From: JACJYC01 sp964558465
GTDB lineage: Bacteria > Bacteroidota > Bacteroidia > Chitinophagales > Saprospiraceae
NCBI GenBank assembly: GCA_964558465.1
Contig: CAZLEF010000028.1
Location: forward strand, 17,694-81,693
Length of the DNA stretch: 64,000 bases
Direction: 5' to 3'
Shown: in pieces, positions 1-7,365 of the stretch
How the letters are laid out: the number at the start of each line of letters is the position of its first letter
Position numbering within the stretch: the stretch's first letter is position 1
Position numbers and translations under genes: made by a program
Notes under the pieces: model-generated
The model's input: only the letters and a program-made list of their open reading frames with translations
Databases searched by the model: none
Told to the model about the DNA's origin: nothing

Positions 1-408
1 ATAGAGGTTATGGCAGGTGCGCAAAGACCCTGTGCCCAGCAGGTCGGGCGACCAGTAAGTGTAGGAGGGTGAACCCGGCAAAGCGGACATATCAATGATC
101 AGTAACCCGTCGTCTTCCTCATTGGTGACGTAGGCGTAATCGCCCCAGGTTTTGATGTCCCTCCAGGTACTCTGCGGCCCGGGGATATAAGCGACTTCCG
201 ACACATTATCCTCATCTGCAAGGCTGACAATGGAAACCCCGCCGCGCAGGCCTACGATCCCATATTCGGTACCGTCCGGAGCCGTCCAGCCCCATACATC
301 ATTTAAATCTTCGTTATAGGGAATATGGGCGATCAGGTCCACATTCAGTTGAGCGAAACTGTAAACATTCAAACCGGTAAAAAACAGAAAAAGAGCGAAT
401 TTTTTCAT
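1..408 (-). CDS. Choice-of-anchor B family secreted protein (N-terminal part, runs off left edge)
   Basis: An open frame of 136 codons starts at the ATG complementary to 406-408 and remains open to base 1, so only the N-terminus is in the window. It begins with a signal peptide (MKKFALFLFFTGLNVYSFAQ). The mature part contains NVDLIAHIPYNEDLNDVWGW, GTEYGIVGLRGGVSIVSL, TWRDIKTWGDYAYVTNEEDD and SLRTCHNLY, which is the usual opening of Bacteroidota choice-of-anchor B proteins: LVIVD-like beta-propeller proteins, commonly T9SS cargo with a C-terminal sorting domain. That C-terminal part would lie outside the window. Family membership is from recognised motifs; the exact role is unknown. Confidence 0.85.
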   Translation of the reverse strand, partial: MKKFALFLFFTGLNVYSFAQLNVDLIAHIPYNEDLNDVWGWTAPDGTEYGIVGLRGGVSIVSLADEDNVSEVAYIPGPQSTWRDIKTWGDYAYVTNEEDDGLLIIDMSALPGSPSYTYWSPDLLGTGSLRTCHNLY

Positions 409-439
409 TAGAGATGAATGGTTAAAATTAAAATCCGCG

Positions 440-447
440 CAAAGATA
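440..447 (-). promoter_or_regulatory. Candidate Bacteroidota -7 promoter element for the choice-of-anchor B gene
   Basis: The minus strand reads TATCTTTG, an exact match to the Bacteroidota -7 consensus TAnnTTTG, about 32 bases upstream of the start codon. No convincing -33 TTTG was seen, so this is only a candidate. Confidence 0.35.
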
Positions 448-469
448 AGTGAAAGGTTGTTTGGCAGGT

Positions 470-898
470 CTATTTCCGGCGATCTACGATGGCAATTGTT
501 AATCGGCTGACACATATCAACCTTTGTTTATCGTCTTTAATTTCGATATTCCATACATGGATGGAACGGCCCGTTTTGAAGGGGGTTGCCCGGGCAGTCA
601 CCAGGCCATCGGTAACAGAATTCAGATGGTTGGCGTTCAATTCGATACCCACGGGAATTTGTGCGTTCAAATCCTCAAGGCAAAAAAGGGAGGCTACGCT
701 TCCCAGCGTTTCGGCCAATGCAGCGGAGGCCCCGCCGTGCAATAATCCGGCGGGTTGTTTGGTGCGATGATCGACCGGCATGGTTGCCTCTATAAAGTCA
801 TCGCCGATCCGGGTGAACTGAATCCCAAGGGCGGTGACCAAAGTCTGAGAGGCAAAAGCGTTCAGGCCCTCCAGGGAAGGTTCATGTTTCCAGATCAT
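470..898 (-). CDS. Hotdog-fold acyl-CoA thioesterase, YdiI/PaaI type
   Basis: A 142-residue single-domain hotdog thioesterase. The motif LLHGGASAALAETLGSVAS (residues 52-70) carries the family's catalytic Glu at residue 63 and His at 54, the same numbering as in E. coli YdiI. The length is typical. Relatives hydrolyse aromatic or aliphatic acyl-CoA thioesters, including 1,4-dihydroxy-2-naphthoyl-CoA in menaquinone synthesis; no men genes are visible here, so the substrate is open. It lies 15 bases downstream of the small gene at 914-1255 on the same strand and may be cotranscribed with it. Confidence 0.85.
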   Translation of the reverse strand: MIWKHEPSLEGLNAFASQTLVTALGIQFTRIGDDFIEATMPVDHRTKQPAGLLHGGASAALAETLGSVASLFCLEDLNAQIPVGIELNANHLNSVTDGLVTARATPFKTGRSIHVWNIEIKDDKQRLICVSRLTIAIVDRRK

Positions 899-913
899 AT
901 TTAAACGGGAGCA

Positions 914-1255
914 TTATCTTGTCTGCGGCGTTTTTCTGATTTTCAGTTCATAGTTCTGAACGACACGCGCTTGTTGTTCTGCCATTTTATTCAGCAACCG
1001 GAGTTCCTGTTTCAAGGCTTCTCCTTGCTGAGGAAGGTCATCGGGCCGTGAAAGGCCTTTGCGTCTGCGGTTAATGTCTAAAATTTTTTGGATGGTGTGA
1101 CTGAGTGCCTGTTTTGCTCTGTCCAGTCGGCTTTTAAGCGGTGTTTGGATCATGGCAATTGGTTTGTGTTGGTCAGCAGGAAAAACCCGGAAAGTTTTTC
1201 CCTGGGTGAATAAATATTCTGTCTCGTTCCAGGAAACGATCGCAAAACTCCTCAC
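914..1255 (-). CDS. Small basic protein of unknown function
   Basis: A 113-residue frame with no recognised domain. The C-terminal two thirds (from about residue 35) is rich in Lys, Arg, Gln and Leu and looks helical, possibly coiled coil (QALSHTIQKILDINRRRKG, LKQELRLLNKMAEQQARVV). No signal peptide or membrane segment is seen. A well-formed promoter lies just upstream at 1270-1300. That promoter is so close to the first ATG that an internal ATG (codon 35, near 1153) may be the real start. The short spacing to the thioesterase suggests one transcription unit. The coding call rests on frame length and context only. Confidence 0.5.
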   Translation of the reverse strand: MRSFAIVSWNETEYLFTQGKTFRVFPADQHKPIAMIQTPLKSRLDRAKQALSHTIQKILDINRRRKGLSRPDDLPQQGEALKQELRLLNKMAEQQARVVQNYELKIRKTPQTR

Positions 1256-1269
1256 GCCTAAACATAGAA

Positions 1270-1300
1270 CAAATATAAGAAGATCCTGAAATTATCAAAA
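1270..1300 (-). promoter_or_regulatory. Bacteroidota-type promoter (TTTTG-N18-TATATTTG)
   Basis: On the minus strand, TATATTTG (1270-1277) matches the -7 consensus TAnnTTTG, and TTTTG (1296-1300) lies 18 bases upstream as a -33 element. The surrounding 169-base gap (1256-1424) is AT-rich and otherwise holds nothing recognisable. Confidence 0.5.
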
Positions 1301-1424
1301 CAAAATTTCAAGATTTTTTCATTTCAACAATGTTATTTCTTTTCTATAACGACTTAAATGGTCAAAAAGATTGCCCGGAAAAACACTTTAACAAAAAAAA
1401 ACACATGAAGCCAGAGGGAACCCT

Positions 1425-2003
1425 TTATTTGCCAAGGGGTAAAACGATGCCGATCCCGAGCACAGGCTGAGCGGTCAGCGGGTCGGCGTTAAAAGTTGGC
1501 CGCAAGCGAAAACCGAGGTCTTCATCCACGTCAAAACCTTGCAAATGAGCGTCCACATAAGCTTCGATGCCCTGTAACAGATATACAAACCCGAGAACGG
1601 CGTAATAAGTTTGTGTGTTTTTGTCGTATTTGTCGCGGAGGTTGCGCAGGGCTGCCGCATTGTCGATGGAAGTGCCTGTAAATTCATGCGGCTGGTCGTT
1701 GAGTTCGGCCAGGTAAGCCGTTTTAAATCGCCGGTAGAGGTCCTGGTTATAGTCGACAACCCGGTACATGCCGTAAGTGGCGCCGTAAACCAGCGGGACC
1801 TTCCACCATTTCCGGTTGTAGATCTGGCCGCCCCCGGGAATGATGGACCACAACAAGGCTTTTTTGGGTATGGGCTGCCATTTTTTTTTCAAAAGGGTAT
1901 CTTGGGTCAGGATATCCAGGGAATCCTTCGGGATCCCAGACTGGCCGGACAAGTTGGTCGAAACCAGACATAAAAAACCAAACGCCAGGGCAAAAACTTT
2001 CAT
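1425..2003 (-). CDS. DUF5683 family exported protein
   Basis: 192 residues from the ATG at 2003; an upstream in-frame ATG at 2033 is less likely because it would bury the signal peptide (MKVFALAFGFLCLVSTNLSG). The core AKKALLWSIIPGGGQIYNRK-like segment (PKKALLWSIIPGGGQIYNRK) followed by WWKVPLVYGATYGMYRVVDY is the signature of DUF5683, a small family of Bacteroidota envelope proteins. Near the C-terminus, TYYAVLGFVYLLQGIEAYVDAHL forms a likely membrane or hydrophobic hairpin segment. It lies directly downstream of parB, a very common arrangement in Bacteroidota (parA-parB-DUF5683). Its molecular function is unknown. An AT/GC palindrome-rich gap of about 180 bases separates it from parB. Confidence 0.8.
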   Translation of the reverse strand: MKVFALAFGFLCLVSTNLSGQSGIPKDSLDILTQDTLLKKKWQPIPKKALLWSIIPGGGQIYNRKWWKVPLVYGATYGMYRVVDYNQDLYRRFKTAYLAELNDQPHEFTGTSIDNAAALRNLRDKYDKNTQTYYAVLGFVYLLQGIEAYVDAHLQGFDVDEDLGFRLRPTFNADPLTAQPVLGIGIVLPLGK

Positions 2004-2141
2004 GCGGCAATTTTGAATCAAGACGTATACCATGCCGGGAACGTTGAACGGCTTTTGAAGTTTTGCTTTTCATTCACCCTCCGCCCGCCGAAGCCTTGGC
2101 ATAGGCGGGCTCCGCCCGTACCGGTCGGATAAATCTCACCT

Positions 2142-2188
2142 TTCATGCTGAGCGGAGTCGAAACTCGTGCTGAGCGGAGTCGAAGCAC
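2142..2188. repeat. Two copies of the CTGAGCGNAGTCGAAG hairpin repeat
   Basis: Two near-identical copies: GCTGAGCGGAGTCGAAAC at 2147 onward and GTGCTGAGCGGAGTCGAAGC at 2167 onward. The second is bounded by the complementary pentamers GTGCT (2167-2171) and AGCAC (2184-2188) and can form a hairpin; it directly abuts the parB stop codon. Just upstream, at about 2077-2117, are further short palindromes rich in GCGGGC/GCCCGC. The same core recurs elsewhere in the window. Confidence 0.7.
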
Positions 2189-3123
2189 TACGGCATTTCC
2201 ACGCATTTAAAGAAATGGTGAAGTTGTTCTTTACTTTCAAACGGAATCAGGATATGCCCCACGCCGCCGTCTTTGTCCTCCAGCACCATTTTGATCTTTT
2301 TGGAGCCAAAAAACTCCCGGAAATCCTGCAGGATATCTTCGTGTTCGGAAGTCAGATGGCCGCCGGAAGCAGCCGGGGCAGCCGGTTTTTTCTTGGGCTG
2401 GCCGGAGTAGGCGCTGGTGAGGGATTCCGTTTGGCGGACGGAAAGATCCTTTGCCAGAATTTTGTTCAGTACTTCCGGTTGCAGCAATTTATCTTTGATC
2501 CCGGCAATTGCCCGGGCGTGGCCCATGGTGATCTTATTTTCTTTGATGGCTTTTTGAACTTCAATATGCAGGTCGAGCAAACGGATATAATTGCTGACCG
2601 TACTTCTTTGTTTGCCCACCCTTTCCGACAATTGTTCGTCGGTCAGGCTGCACTCTTCTTTTAAACGGTAATAAGAAACCGCAATTTCAAGGGCATTGAG
2701 GTCTTCGCGCTGGATATTTTCAATGAGGGCCATTTCCAGCAACGTCTGGTCATTGGCAATCCGGATATAAGCCGGCACTTCCGGCAGACCGGCAATTTTG
2801 GCTGCCCGCCAGCGCCGTTCACCGGAAATAATCTGATACTGTCTGGCGCTGAACCTCCGCACGGTCAAAGGCTGGATAATACCGTGGAGTTTGATGGAGT
2901 CGGCCAGTTCCTGGAGCGCCGCCTCGTCAAAATCTTTCCTGGGCTGATCCGGATTGCTTTCGATCTGGCTGGTGGGTACCAGGGCAAAATGACTGGACAG
3001 ATCCTTGACCACTTTCTCCGGATTTTCGGCAATGGCCTGGTCCAGTTTTTTAGTAAACAAGGCATCGAGCCCCGACCCTACCACTTCTTTGGTCAGTTTA
3101 TTGGTTCCAATTCTTTTAGCCAT
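2188..3123 (-). CDS. parB: Chromosome-partitioning protein ParB (Spo0J family)
   Basis: 311 residues, normal for the family. The N-terminal ParB/Srx domain starts with IESNPDQPRKDFD (about 54-66) and includes the CTP-binding arginine box GERRWRA (residues 101-107) and ENIQREDLNALEIA. A central helix-turn-helix follows (LTDEQLSERVGKQRSTVSNY). The C-terminal part is the dimerisation region, ending with an extra lysine/alanine-rich linker. ParB binds parS, loads CTP, spreads as a clamp and drives origin segregation with ParA. It starts 13 bases after parA ends, so the two form an operon. No parS palindrome was recognised in the window. Confidence 0.95.
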   Translation of the reverse strand: MAKRIGTNKLTKEVVGSGLDALFTKKLDQAIAENPEKVVKDLSSHFALVPTSQIESNPDQPRKDFDEAALQELADSIKLHGIIQPLTVRRFSARQYQIISGERRWRAAKIAGLPEVPAYIRIANDQTLLEMALIENIQREDLNALEIAVSYYRLKEECSLTDEQLSERVGKQRSTVSNYIRLLDLHIEVQKAIKENKITMGHARAIAGIKDKLLQPEVLNKILAKDLSVRQTESLTSAYSGQPKKKPAAPAASGGHLTSEHEDILQDFREFFGSKKIKMVLEDKDGGVGHILIPFESKEQLHHFFKCVEMP

Positions 3124-3136
3124 GAGTCAATTTTGG

Positions 3137-3916
3137 TTAAACCAGCACGCTGTCTTTGTTCTTGGTCAGGAATTCCTGCGCCAGGTTGAGGAAGTTGACG
3201 CTTCCCTTGCTGCCTGCGTTGATCAACACCACCGGCATATGAAAATTGGGCGCTTCTCCGATGCGGGCGTTCCGGTGAATGATGGTATTGTACACCTGGG
3301 TCGGGAATATTTCCCTTACCTTTTCAACCACGACAGACGCCAGGCGGAGGCGGCTGTCAAACATAGACAACAAGATACCCTCAATTTCCAGGTCGGGGTT
3401 GTAATTATCCTTGACCAACTGAATGGTGTTTTGCAATTTGGCCAGGCCTTCCAGTGCAAAAAATTCGCACTGGACCGGGATCATGACCGCATCTGATGCA
3501 GTCAGGGCATTTAAAGTGATCAGGCCCAGTGAGGGCAAACAATCAATAAAAACATAATCGTAATCGCCCTTGATCTTATCAACGATCTGCCGGAGCGCCA
3601 TTTCGCGATCCGGGCGATTGGCGAGTTCCAGTTCGGCGCCCACCAGGTTGATATGGGAAGGCATCAGATGCAGGTTGGGGGTATCGGTTTCGTAAATGGC
3701 TTCTGCCGGATCAAGGCCGTTGATCAGGCAATCGTAAATGGAGGTCTCGATGTCATCTGCCATGGCGCCTACCCCCGAAGAGGCATTGGCCTGGGGGTCG
3801 GCATCGATCAATAAGACCTTTTTCTCCAGGATTGCAAGGCTGGCAGCCAGGTTGATGGCCGTAGTTGTTTTGCCAACACCGCCTTTTTGATTTGCAATCG
3901 CAACAACTTTTCCCAT
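3137..3916 (-). CDS. parA: Chromosome-partitioning ATPase ParA (Soj family)
   Basis: 259 residues. The deviant Walker A motif KGGVGKTTTAINLAASL begins at residue 11, followed by LLIDADPQANASSGVG (Walker A' aspartate) and YDYVFIDCLPSLG (Walker B). These are classic MinD/ParA ATPase motifs. The protein forms ATP-dependent dimers on DNA and positions ParB-parS complexes. It is the first gene of a parA-parB pair; the UPF0173 gene ends 34 bases upstream on the same strand and could share its transcript. Confidence 0.96.
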   Translation of the reverse strand: MGKVVAIANQKGGVGKTTTAINLAASLAILEKKVLLIDADPQANASSGVGAMADDIETSIYDCLINGLDPAEAIYETDTPNLHLMPSHINLVGAELELANRPDREMALRQIVDKIKGDYDYVFIDCLPSLGLITLNALTASDAVMIPVQCEFFALEGLAKLQNTIQLVKDNYNPDLEIEGILLSMFDSRLRLASVVVEKVREIFPTQVYNTIIHRNARIGEAPNFHMPVVLINAGSKGSVNFLNLAQEFLTKNKDSVLV

Positions 3917-3950
3917 CAGCTTCGATTATTGGGTGGATGAACAAGCAAGG

Positions 3951-4631
3951 TTAAATTTTTATAACCTCGCCAATCGACGGCAAAATTAGCTTTTTTCCGC
4001 GTTCCGAGAAAGCCTTTTTAGCAGCCGAATGGTCAATTTTGATGAAACCGAAGGTATCAAAATGGGCGCCGATGACGGTATCGCACTCTATGAAATCGCT
4101 GGCAATCAAAGCGTCTTCATAACCCATTGTGAAATTGTCGCCGACGGGTAAAATTGCAAATTTTAATTTGGGACAGGTCATCGGGATCAGTTTCATATCC
4201 ATGGTCAGGGCCGTATCACCCGCAAAATAAAAACATCCTTCCGCATTCCAGACTACATATCCGAGCGGATTGGCGCCGTATGTACCATCGGGCAATACAC
4301 TGGAATGAACGGCGTTGACCGCTTTGACCGTGCCAAAATCAAAATGCCATTTGCCGCCGGTATTCATGGGATGCCCTGCAATCCCTTTTTTACCAAACCA
4401 GGAATAGATTTCAAAGGAAGAAATGACCGTGGCGCCTGTTCTTTTCGCAATGCTCTCCGCATCGGCAGTATGGTCTTCGTGCCCGTGGGATACCAGCAGG
4501 TAATCTGCATCGAGCCGGTCCACATCAATTTGAGCAGCCAGCGGATTCGGGCTGATAAACGGGTCAAAGAGCAATTTTTTACCGGCCGTTTCAACCCCGA
4601 AACAAGAATGTCCGAAATAGATGACTTTCAT
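3951..4631 (-). CDS. UPF0173 family metal-dependent hydrolase
   Basis: 226 residues from the ATG at 4631 (MKVIYFGHSCFGVETAGKKL); the ATG at 4652 adds seven residues that do not fit the family start. The metallo-beta-lactamase fold is shown by the HSCF opening, the metal-binding motif SHGHEDHTAD, the later AGDTALTMDM and the C-terminal GAHFDTFGFIKIDH. The family keeps two metal-binding histidine/aspartate clusters but its physiological substrate is unknown. It is the upstream neighbour of parA and is transcribed divergently from the ferredoxin gene. Confidence 0.9.
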   Translation of the reverse strand: MKVIYFGHSCFGVETAGKKLLFDPFISPNPLAAQIDVDRLDADYLLVSHGHEDHTADAESIAKRTGATVISSFEIYSWFGKKGIAGHPMNTGGKWHFDFGTVKAVNAVHSSVLPDGTYGANPLGYVVWNAEGCFYFAGDTALTMDMKLIPMTCPKLKFAILPVGDNFTMGYEDALIASDFIECDTVIGAHFDTFGFIKIDHSAAKKAFSERGKKLILPSIGEVIKI

Positions 4632-4700
4632 AACGATCCGTTTATTTACCACAATGATACATAAAAACCGCCATCCCTGATTTTATTCATTTTAAAAGAA

Positions 4701-4708
4701 TATTTTTG
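4701..4708 (+). promoter_or_regulatory. Candidate -7 promoter element for the ferredoxin gene
   Basis: TATTTTTG matches TAnnTTTG exactly and sits 19 bases upstream of the ferredoxin ATG, giving a very short leader. No clear -33 element is seen. Confidence 0.4.
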
Positions 4709-4727
4709 CCGCTCGAAAATAAAAGCA

Positions 4728-5048
4728 ATGATCAATATCCATGTAATTGACCGCCAGGGTGAAAGCCATTTGTTGGAAGCCCCGACAGACATGAACCTCA
4801 ACCTGATGGAAGTATGCAAATTGCACGAACTTCCGGTAAAGGGCACCTGCGGCGGCATGGCGCTGTGTTCTACCTGTCATGTTTATGTGGAAAGCGACCA
4901 TCCCTTGTCCGAAATGCAGGACGCTGAGGCCGATATGCTGGACCAGGCCTTCTTTGTGGAAGACAACTCCCGCCTGGGCTGCCAGATCAGAATAACCGAT
5001 GACCTCGATGGGTTGACGGTGCGGCTTGCGCCGGAGGCGCTGGAGTGA
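4728..5048 (+). CDS. [2Fe-2S] ferredoxin, adrenodoxin-like
   Basis: 106 residues, typical size. The cluster ligands are Cys41, Cys47, Cys50 (TCGGMALCSTCHVYV) and Cys85 (RLGCQI), giving the C-x5-C-x2-C...C pattern of the vertebrate/ISC-type ferredoxin subfamily. The acidic segment DAEADMLDQAFFVEDNSRLGC is also typical. It would act as a soluble low-potential electron carrier in the cytoplasm. The gene stands alone and converges on the TPR lipoprotein gene; its redox partner cannot be inferred from neighbours. Confidence 0.93.
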   Translation: MINIHVIDRQGESHLLEAPTDMNLNLMEVCKLHELPVKGTCGGMALCSTCHVYVESDHPLSEMQDAEADMLDQAFFVEDNSRLGCQIRITDDLDGLTVRLAPEALE

Positions 5049-5053
5049 AATTT

Positions 5054-5160
5054 ATTGATTGGATTGATTGGATTGATTCGATTGATTCGATTGATTCGAT
5101 TCGATACAATTCGAACTGAAGGCTTTCGAATCAACAAATCAACAAATCAACGCATCAACA
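5054..5160. repeat. Opposed microsatellite arrays between convergent genes
   Basis: Five 9-bp units ATTGATTGG/ATTGATTCG run from 5054 to 5098. About four 8-bp units AATCAACA run from 5129 to 5160. TTGATT and AATCAA are complementary, so a transcript from either side can fold into a long imperfect hairpin. The array fills the 126-base gap between the 3' ends of the ferredoxin and TPR lipoprotein genes and may act as a bidirectional terminator. The 8-bp unit recurs at 28828-28867. Confidence 0.75.
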
Positions 5161-5174
5161 ATTAATTGAATTAA

Positions 5175-6128
5175 TCACTCCCGCGCCAGCTCCGCCTCCG
5201 CAGCGATATACCCGAAGGCGGGCCAGTAGCCGGTGGCAAGAACTTTCCGGAATACTTCTCCGGCTTTTTCCGGATCGCCGTTGTAGAGATACCAGTTGCC
5301 GACGCCGTAGCCCTGGGTGACCAATTTTAATTTTTCGTCCTCCGACGGGCTGTCCAGGTTCAGCAGATCTGCAGGTTGTCTCTGCCCTTTGTAGAGTAAC
5401 AAGCGTTCAAAATAACCGTCATTTTCGATGATCTCCATGTCTTGTGTAATGATATCCAGGATTTTCCTTGCGGATGCTTCGTCACCCAAACGGCGATAGG
5501 TCATGTATAACCAATCTGCAGTGGCGCATTTCAGGTCGTCGTTGATGGAAAATTCCATACATTTTTCATAACAGCGGGCCGCTTCCCCAAAATCGCCTTT
5601 GAGGTAGTGGGCCAGTCCAAAATGGTACCAAATATTGAATTGCAGGCTGGAAAGCGGGATGTTCAACTTGTTGGGGATGCCGTCCGGTTCTGTAATGGGG
5701 ACTTTCATGTCCTTGGTCAATTCTGCGGCCCTGGCAAAATCCGCAATGGCCAGATCGAGTTCGCGGATTGTGATGTAACGGTGCCCGCGATGCCGGTATA
5801 ATTCTGCCGACTCCGGAAATTGGAGCAAGCCTTTCGAAAAAACGTCGATGGCTTCCCGAAACCGGTTGAGGTAAGCGGTTCTGCGACCCAGCCAAATGAT
5901 ATTTTCCAGATTGTTGTTGTCTTTTTCATAATTGACCCTGGCAAGATGCAACAGGCTGTCCTTTACCCGGATGGAAAGCGGCGATTCTTTCAAAGGGTAA
6001 AGCGAATCCCCGTTCAAACCAATGGCCTCCGGTCGAGGCGTCGGTTCAGCCGGAACAGTTTCCGGTTTTGGAGACTGACAGGCAAACAATCCGGATAAAA
6101 GCAGGAGGAAGGTGAAATGGCGATACAT
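5175..6128 (-). CDS. TPR-repeat lipoprotein
   Basis: 317 residues. The N-terminus MYRHFTFLLLLSGLFACQSP has a lipobox (LFAC, Cys17), so it is expected to be lipidated and envelope-anchored. After a proline-rich linker the rest looks like consecutive tetratricopeptide helices, for example NLENIIWLGRRTAYLNRFRE, PESAELYRHRGHRYITIREL and FGLAHYLKGDFGEAARCYEK. TPR proteins are scaffolds; no catalytic domain is seen, and the partner is unknown. It is transcribed divergently from purC across a gap with a heptamer repeat. Confidence 0.85.
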   Translation of the reverse strand: MYRHFTFLLLLSGLFACQSPKPETVPAEPTPRPEAIGLNGDSLYPLKESPLSIRVKDSLLHLARVNYEKDNNNLENIIWLGRRTAYLNRFREAIDVFSKGLLQFPESAELYRHRGHRYITIRELDLAIADFARAAELTKDMKVPITEPDGIPNKLNIPLSSLQFNIWYHFGLAHYLKGDFGEAARCYEKCMEFSINDDLKCATADWLYMTYRRLGDEASARKILDIITQDMEIIENDGYFERLLLYKGQRQPADLLNLDSPSEDEKLKLVTQGYGVGNWYLYNGDPEKAGEVFRKVLATGYWPAFGYIAAEAELARE

Positions 6129-6140
6129 GGTGGAGGATGA

Positions 6141-6175
6141 AGGTTAAAGGTTAAAGGTTAAAGGTTAAAGGTTAA
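6141..6175. repeat. Heptamer microsatellite AGGTTAA x5
   Basis: Five perfect tandem copies of AGGTTAA occupy 6141-6175, 12 bases upstream of the TPR lipoprotein start codon (minus strand). Being in its leader, changes in copy number could alter expression; that is inference. Confidence 0.85.
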
Positions 6176-6222
6176 AGAATGCCTGAAGCGGGGTTTTCAA
6201 AATTAGAAGGGTTCACGCGTTC

Positions 6223-6259
6223 CAAATATAGGTTGATTCAGTAATTGAATCTAAATTTG
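6223..6259. promoter_or_regulatory. Back-to-back candidate promoter elements between the TPR lipoprotein and purC
   Basis: On the plus strand TAAATTTG (6252-6259) matches TAnnTTTG 16 bases before the purC ATG, with TTG at 6233-6235 as a weak -33 element. On the minus strand TATATTTG (6223-6230) matches the same consensus about 95 bases upstream of the TPR lipoprotein. The divergent arrangement fits the gene orientation. Confidence 0.45.
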
Positions 6260-6275
6260 CTATTAATTTTAAAAA

Positions 6276-7220
6276 ATGATGGAGCAGGCACTCAGCAAAA
6301 CCAATTTTATTTTCCCTGGTCAAACCGGATTTTACCGGGGAAAAGTCCGGGACGTTTATTTTTTCGGCGACAAAATGCTGATGGTCGCTACCGATCGCAT
6401 CTCCGCCTTTGATCATATCCTTCCAAAACCCATTCCGTATAAAGGCCAGGTATTGAACCAGGTAGCCGCACACTTCCTAAATGCAACAAAGGACATTGTT
6501 CCCAACTGGCTGCTCGCTACCCCGGACCCCAACCTGGCGTACGGCCAGCTCTGCGAGCCCATCAAAATCGAAATGGTGATCCGGGGATACCTGGCCGGGC
6601 ATTCCTGGCGCGAATACCAGGCCGGAAAACGGGTGCTTTGCGGCGAACCACTGCCGGAAGGCCTGAAAGAAAACGATCCTTTTCCGGCGCCCATCATCAC
6701 ACCCGCTACCAAAGCGGAAGAAGGTCACGATGAAGATATTTCAAAAGAAGAGATCCTTGCCAGGGGGCTCGTTTCCGGGCAGGATTACCAGAAACTGGCG
6801 GATTATACCCGTGCCCTTTTCCGGCGAGGAACCCAAATGGCGGCAGAACGAGGACTAATCCTGGTGGATACAAAATACGAATTTGGCAAAAAGAACGGCG
6901 AAATCCTGCTGATCGACGAAATCCATACACCAGACAGTTCGCGATATTTCCACCTGGAAGGCTACAGTGAAAGGCAGGCAAAAGGCGCCAAACAGATCCA
7001 GTTGTCCAAGGAATTTGTACGGGAATGGCTCATCGCCAACGGCTTTCAGGGGCTGGAGGGGCAGCAGATGCCGGAAATGCCGGATGAATTTGTAGCGGAA
7101 GTCACAGAAAGGTATATCGGTCTTTATGAAACCATCACCGGCAAAAAATTTCAGAAAGCGGATACCCGTGAAATGGAAACCCGGATCCATGCCAATGCGA
7201 TGAAGATCCTGCGGGTTTAA
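6276..7220 (+). CDS. purC: Phosphoribosylaminoimidazole-succinocarboxamide synthase
   Basis: 314 residues, the longer eukaryote-like form of SAICAR synthetase. Family motifs are FYRGKVRDVYFFGDKMLMVA (nucleotide-binding N-terminal lobe), ATDRISAFDHILP, EMVIRGYLAGHSWREYQ, FPAPIITPATKAEEGHDEDI and ILLIDEIHTPDSSRYF. It ligates aspartate to CAIR with ATP in step 8 (bacterial numbering) of purine synthesis. Two adjacent ATGs (6276, 6279) are possible starts. No other pur gene is adjacent, as is usual for scattered purine genes in this phylum. Confidence 0.96.
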   Translation: MMEQALSKTNFIFPGQTGFYRGKVRDVYFFGDKMLMVATDRISAFDHILPKPIPYKGQVLNQVAAHFLNATKDIVPNWLLATPDPNLAYGQLCEPIKIEMVIRGYLAGHSWREYQAGKRVLCGEPLPEGLKENDPFPAPIITPATKAEEGHDEDISKEEILARGLVSGQDYQKLADYTRALFRRGTQMAAERGLILVDTKYEFGKKNGEILLIDEIHTPDSSRYFHLEGYSERQAKGAKQIQLSKEFVREWLIANGFQGLEGQQMPEMPDEFVAEVTERYIGLYETITGKKFQKADTREMETRIHANAMKILRV

Positions 7221-7271
7221 TGAGTTGGCAGTTGGCAGTCTACAGTTGGCAGTGGACTGAAGACTGTGATC

Positions 7272-7299
7272 AGGCCTCTGAGCGCAGTCGAAGAGGCCT
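7272..7299. repeat. CTGAGCGNAGTCGAAG hairpin repeat copy
   Basis: AGGCCTCT (7272-7279) and AGAGGCCT (7292-7299) form an 8-bp stem around the core GAGCGCAGTCGA. Just upstream (7222-7262) is a TTGGCAGTTGGCAG-type direct repeat. It lies between purC and the TonB-dependent receptor gene. Confidence 0.75.
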
Positions 7300-7365
7300 T
7301 GTCGCACCGGAATGAAGAGTGATAAATTTCAGCCGGATTTGATCTGTGAAAAGTTTTACATACCA

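Noticed and set aside
2188..4631. A parS site beside parAB
   Set aside because: No TGTTTCACGTGAAACA-like palindrome was seen in the par region, and I could not do a systematic search of the rest.
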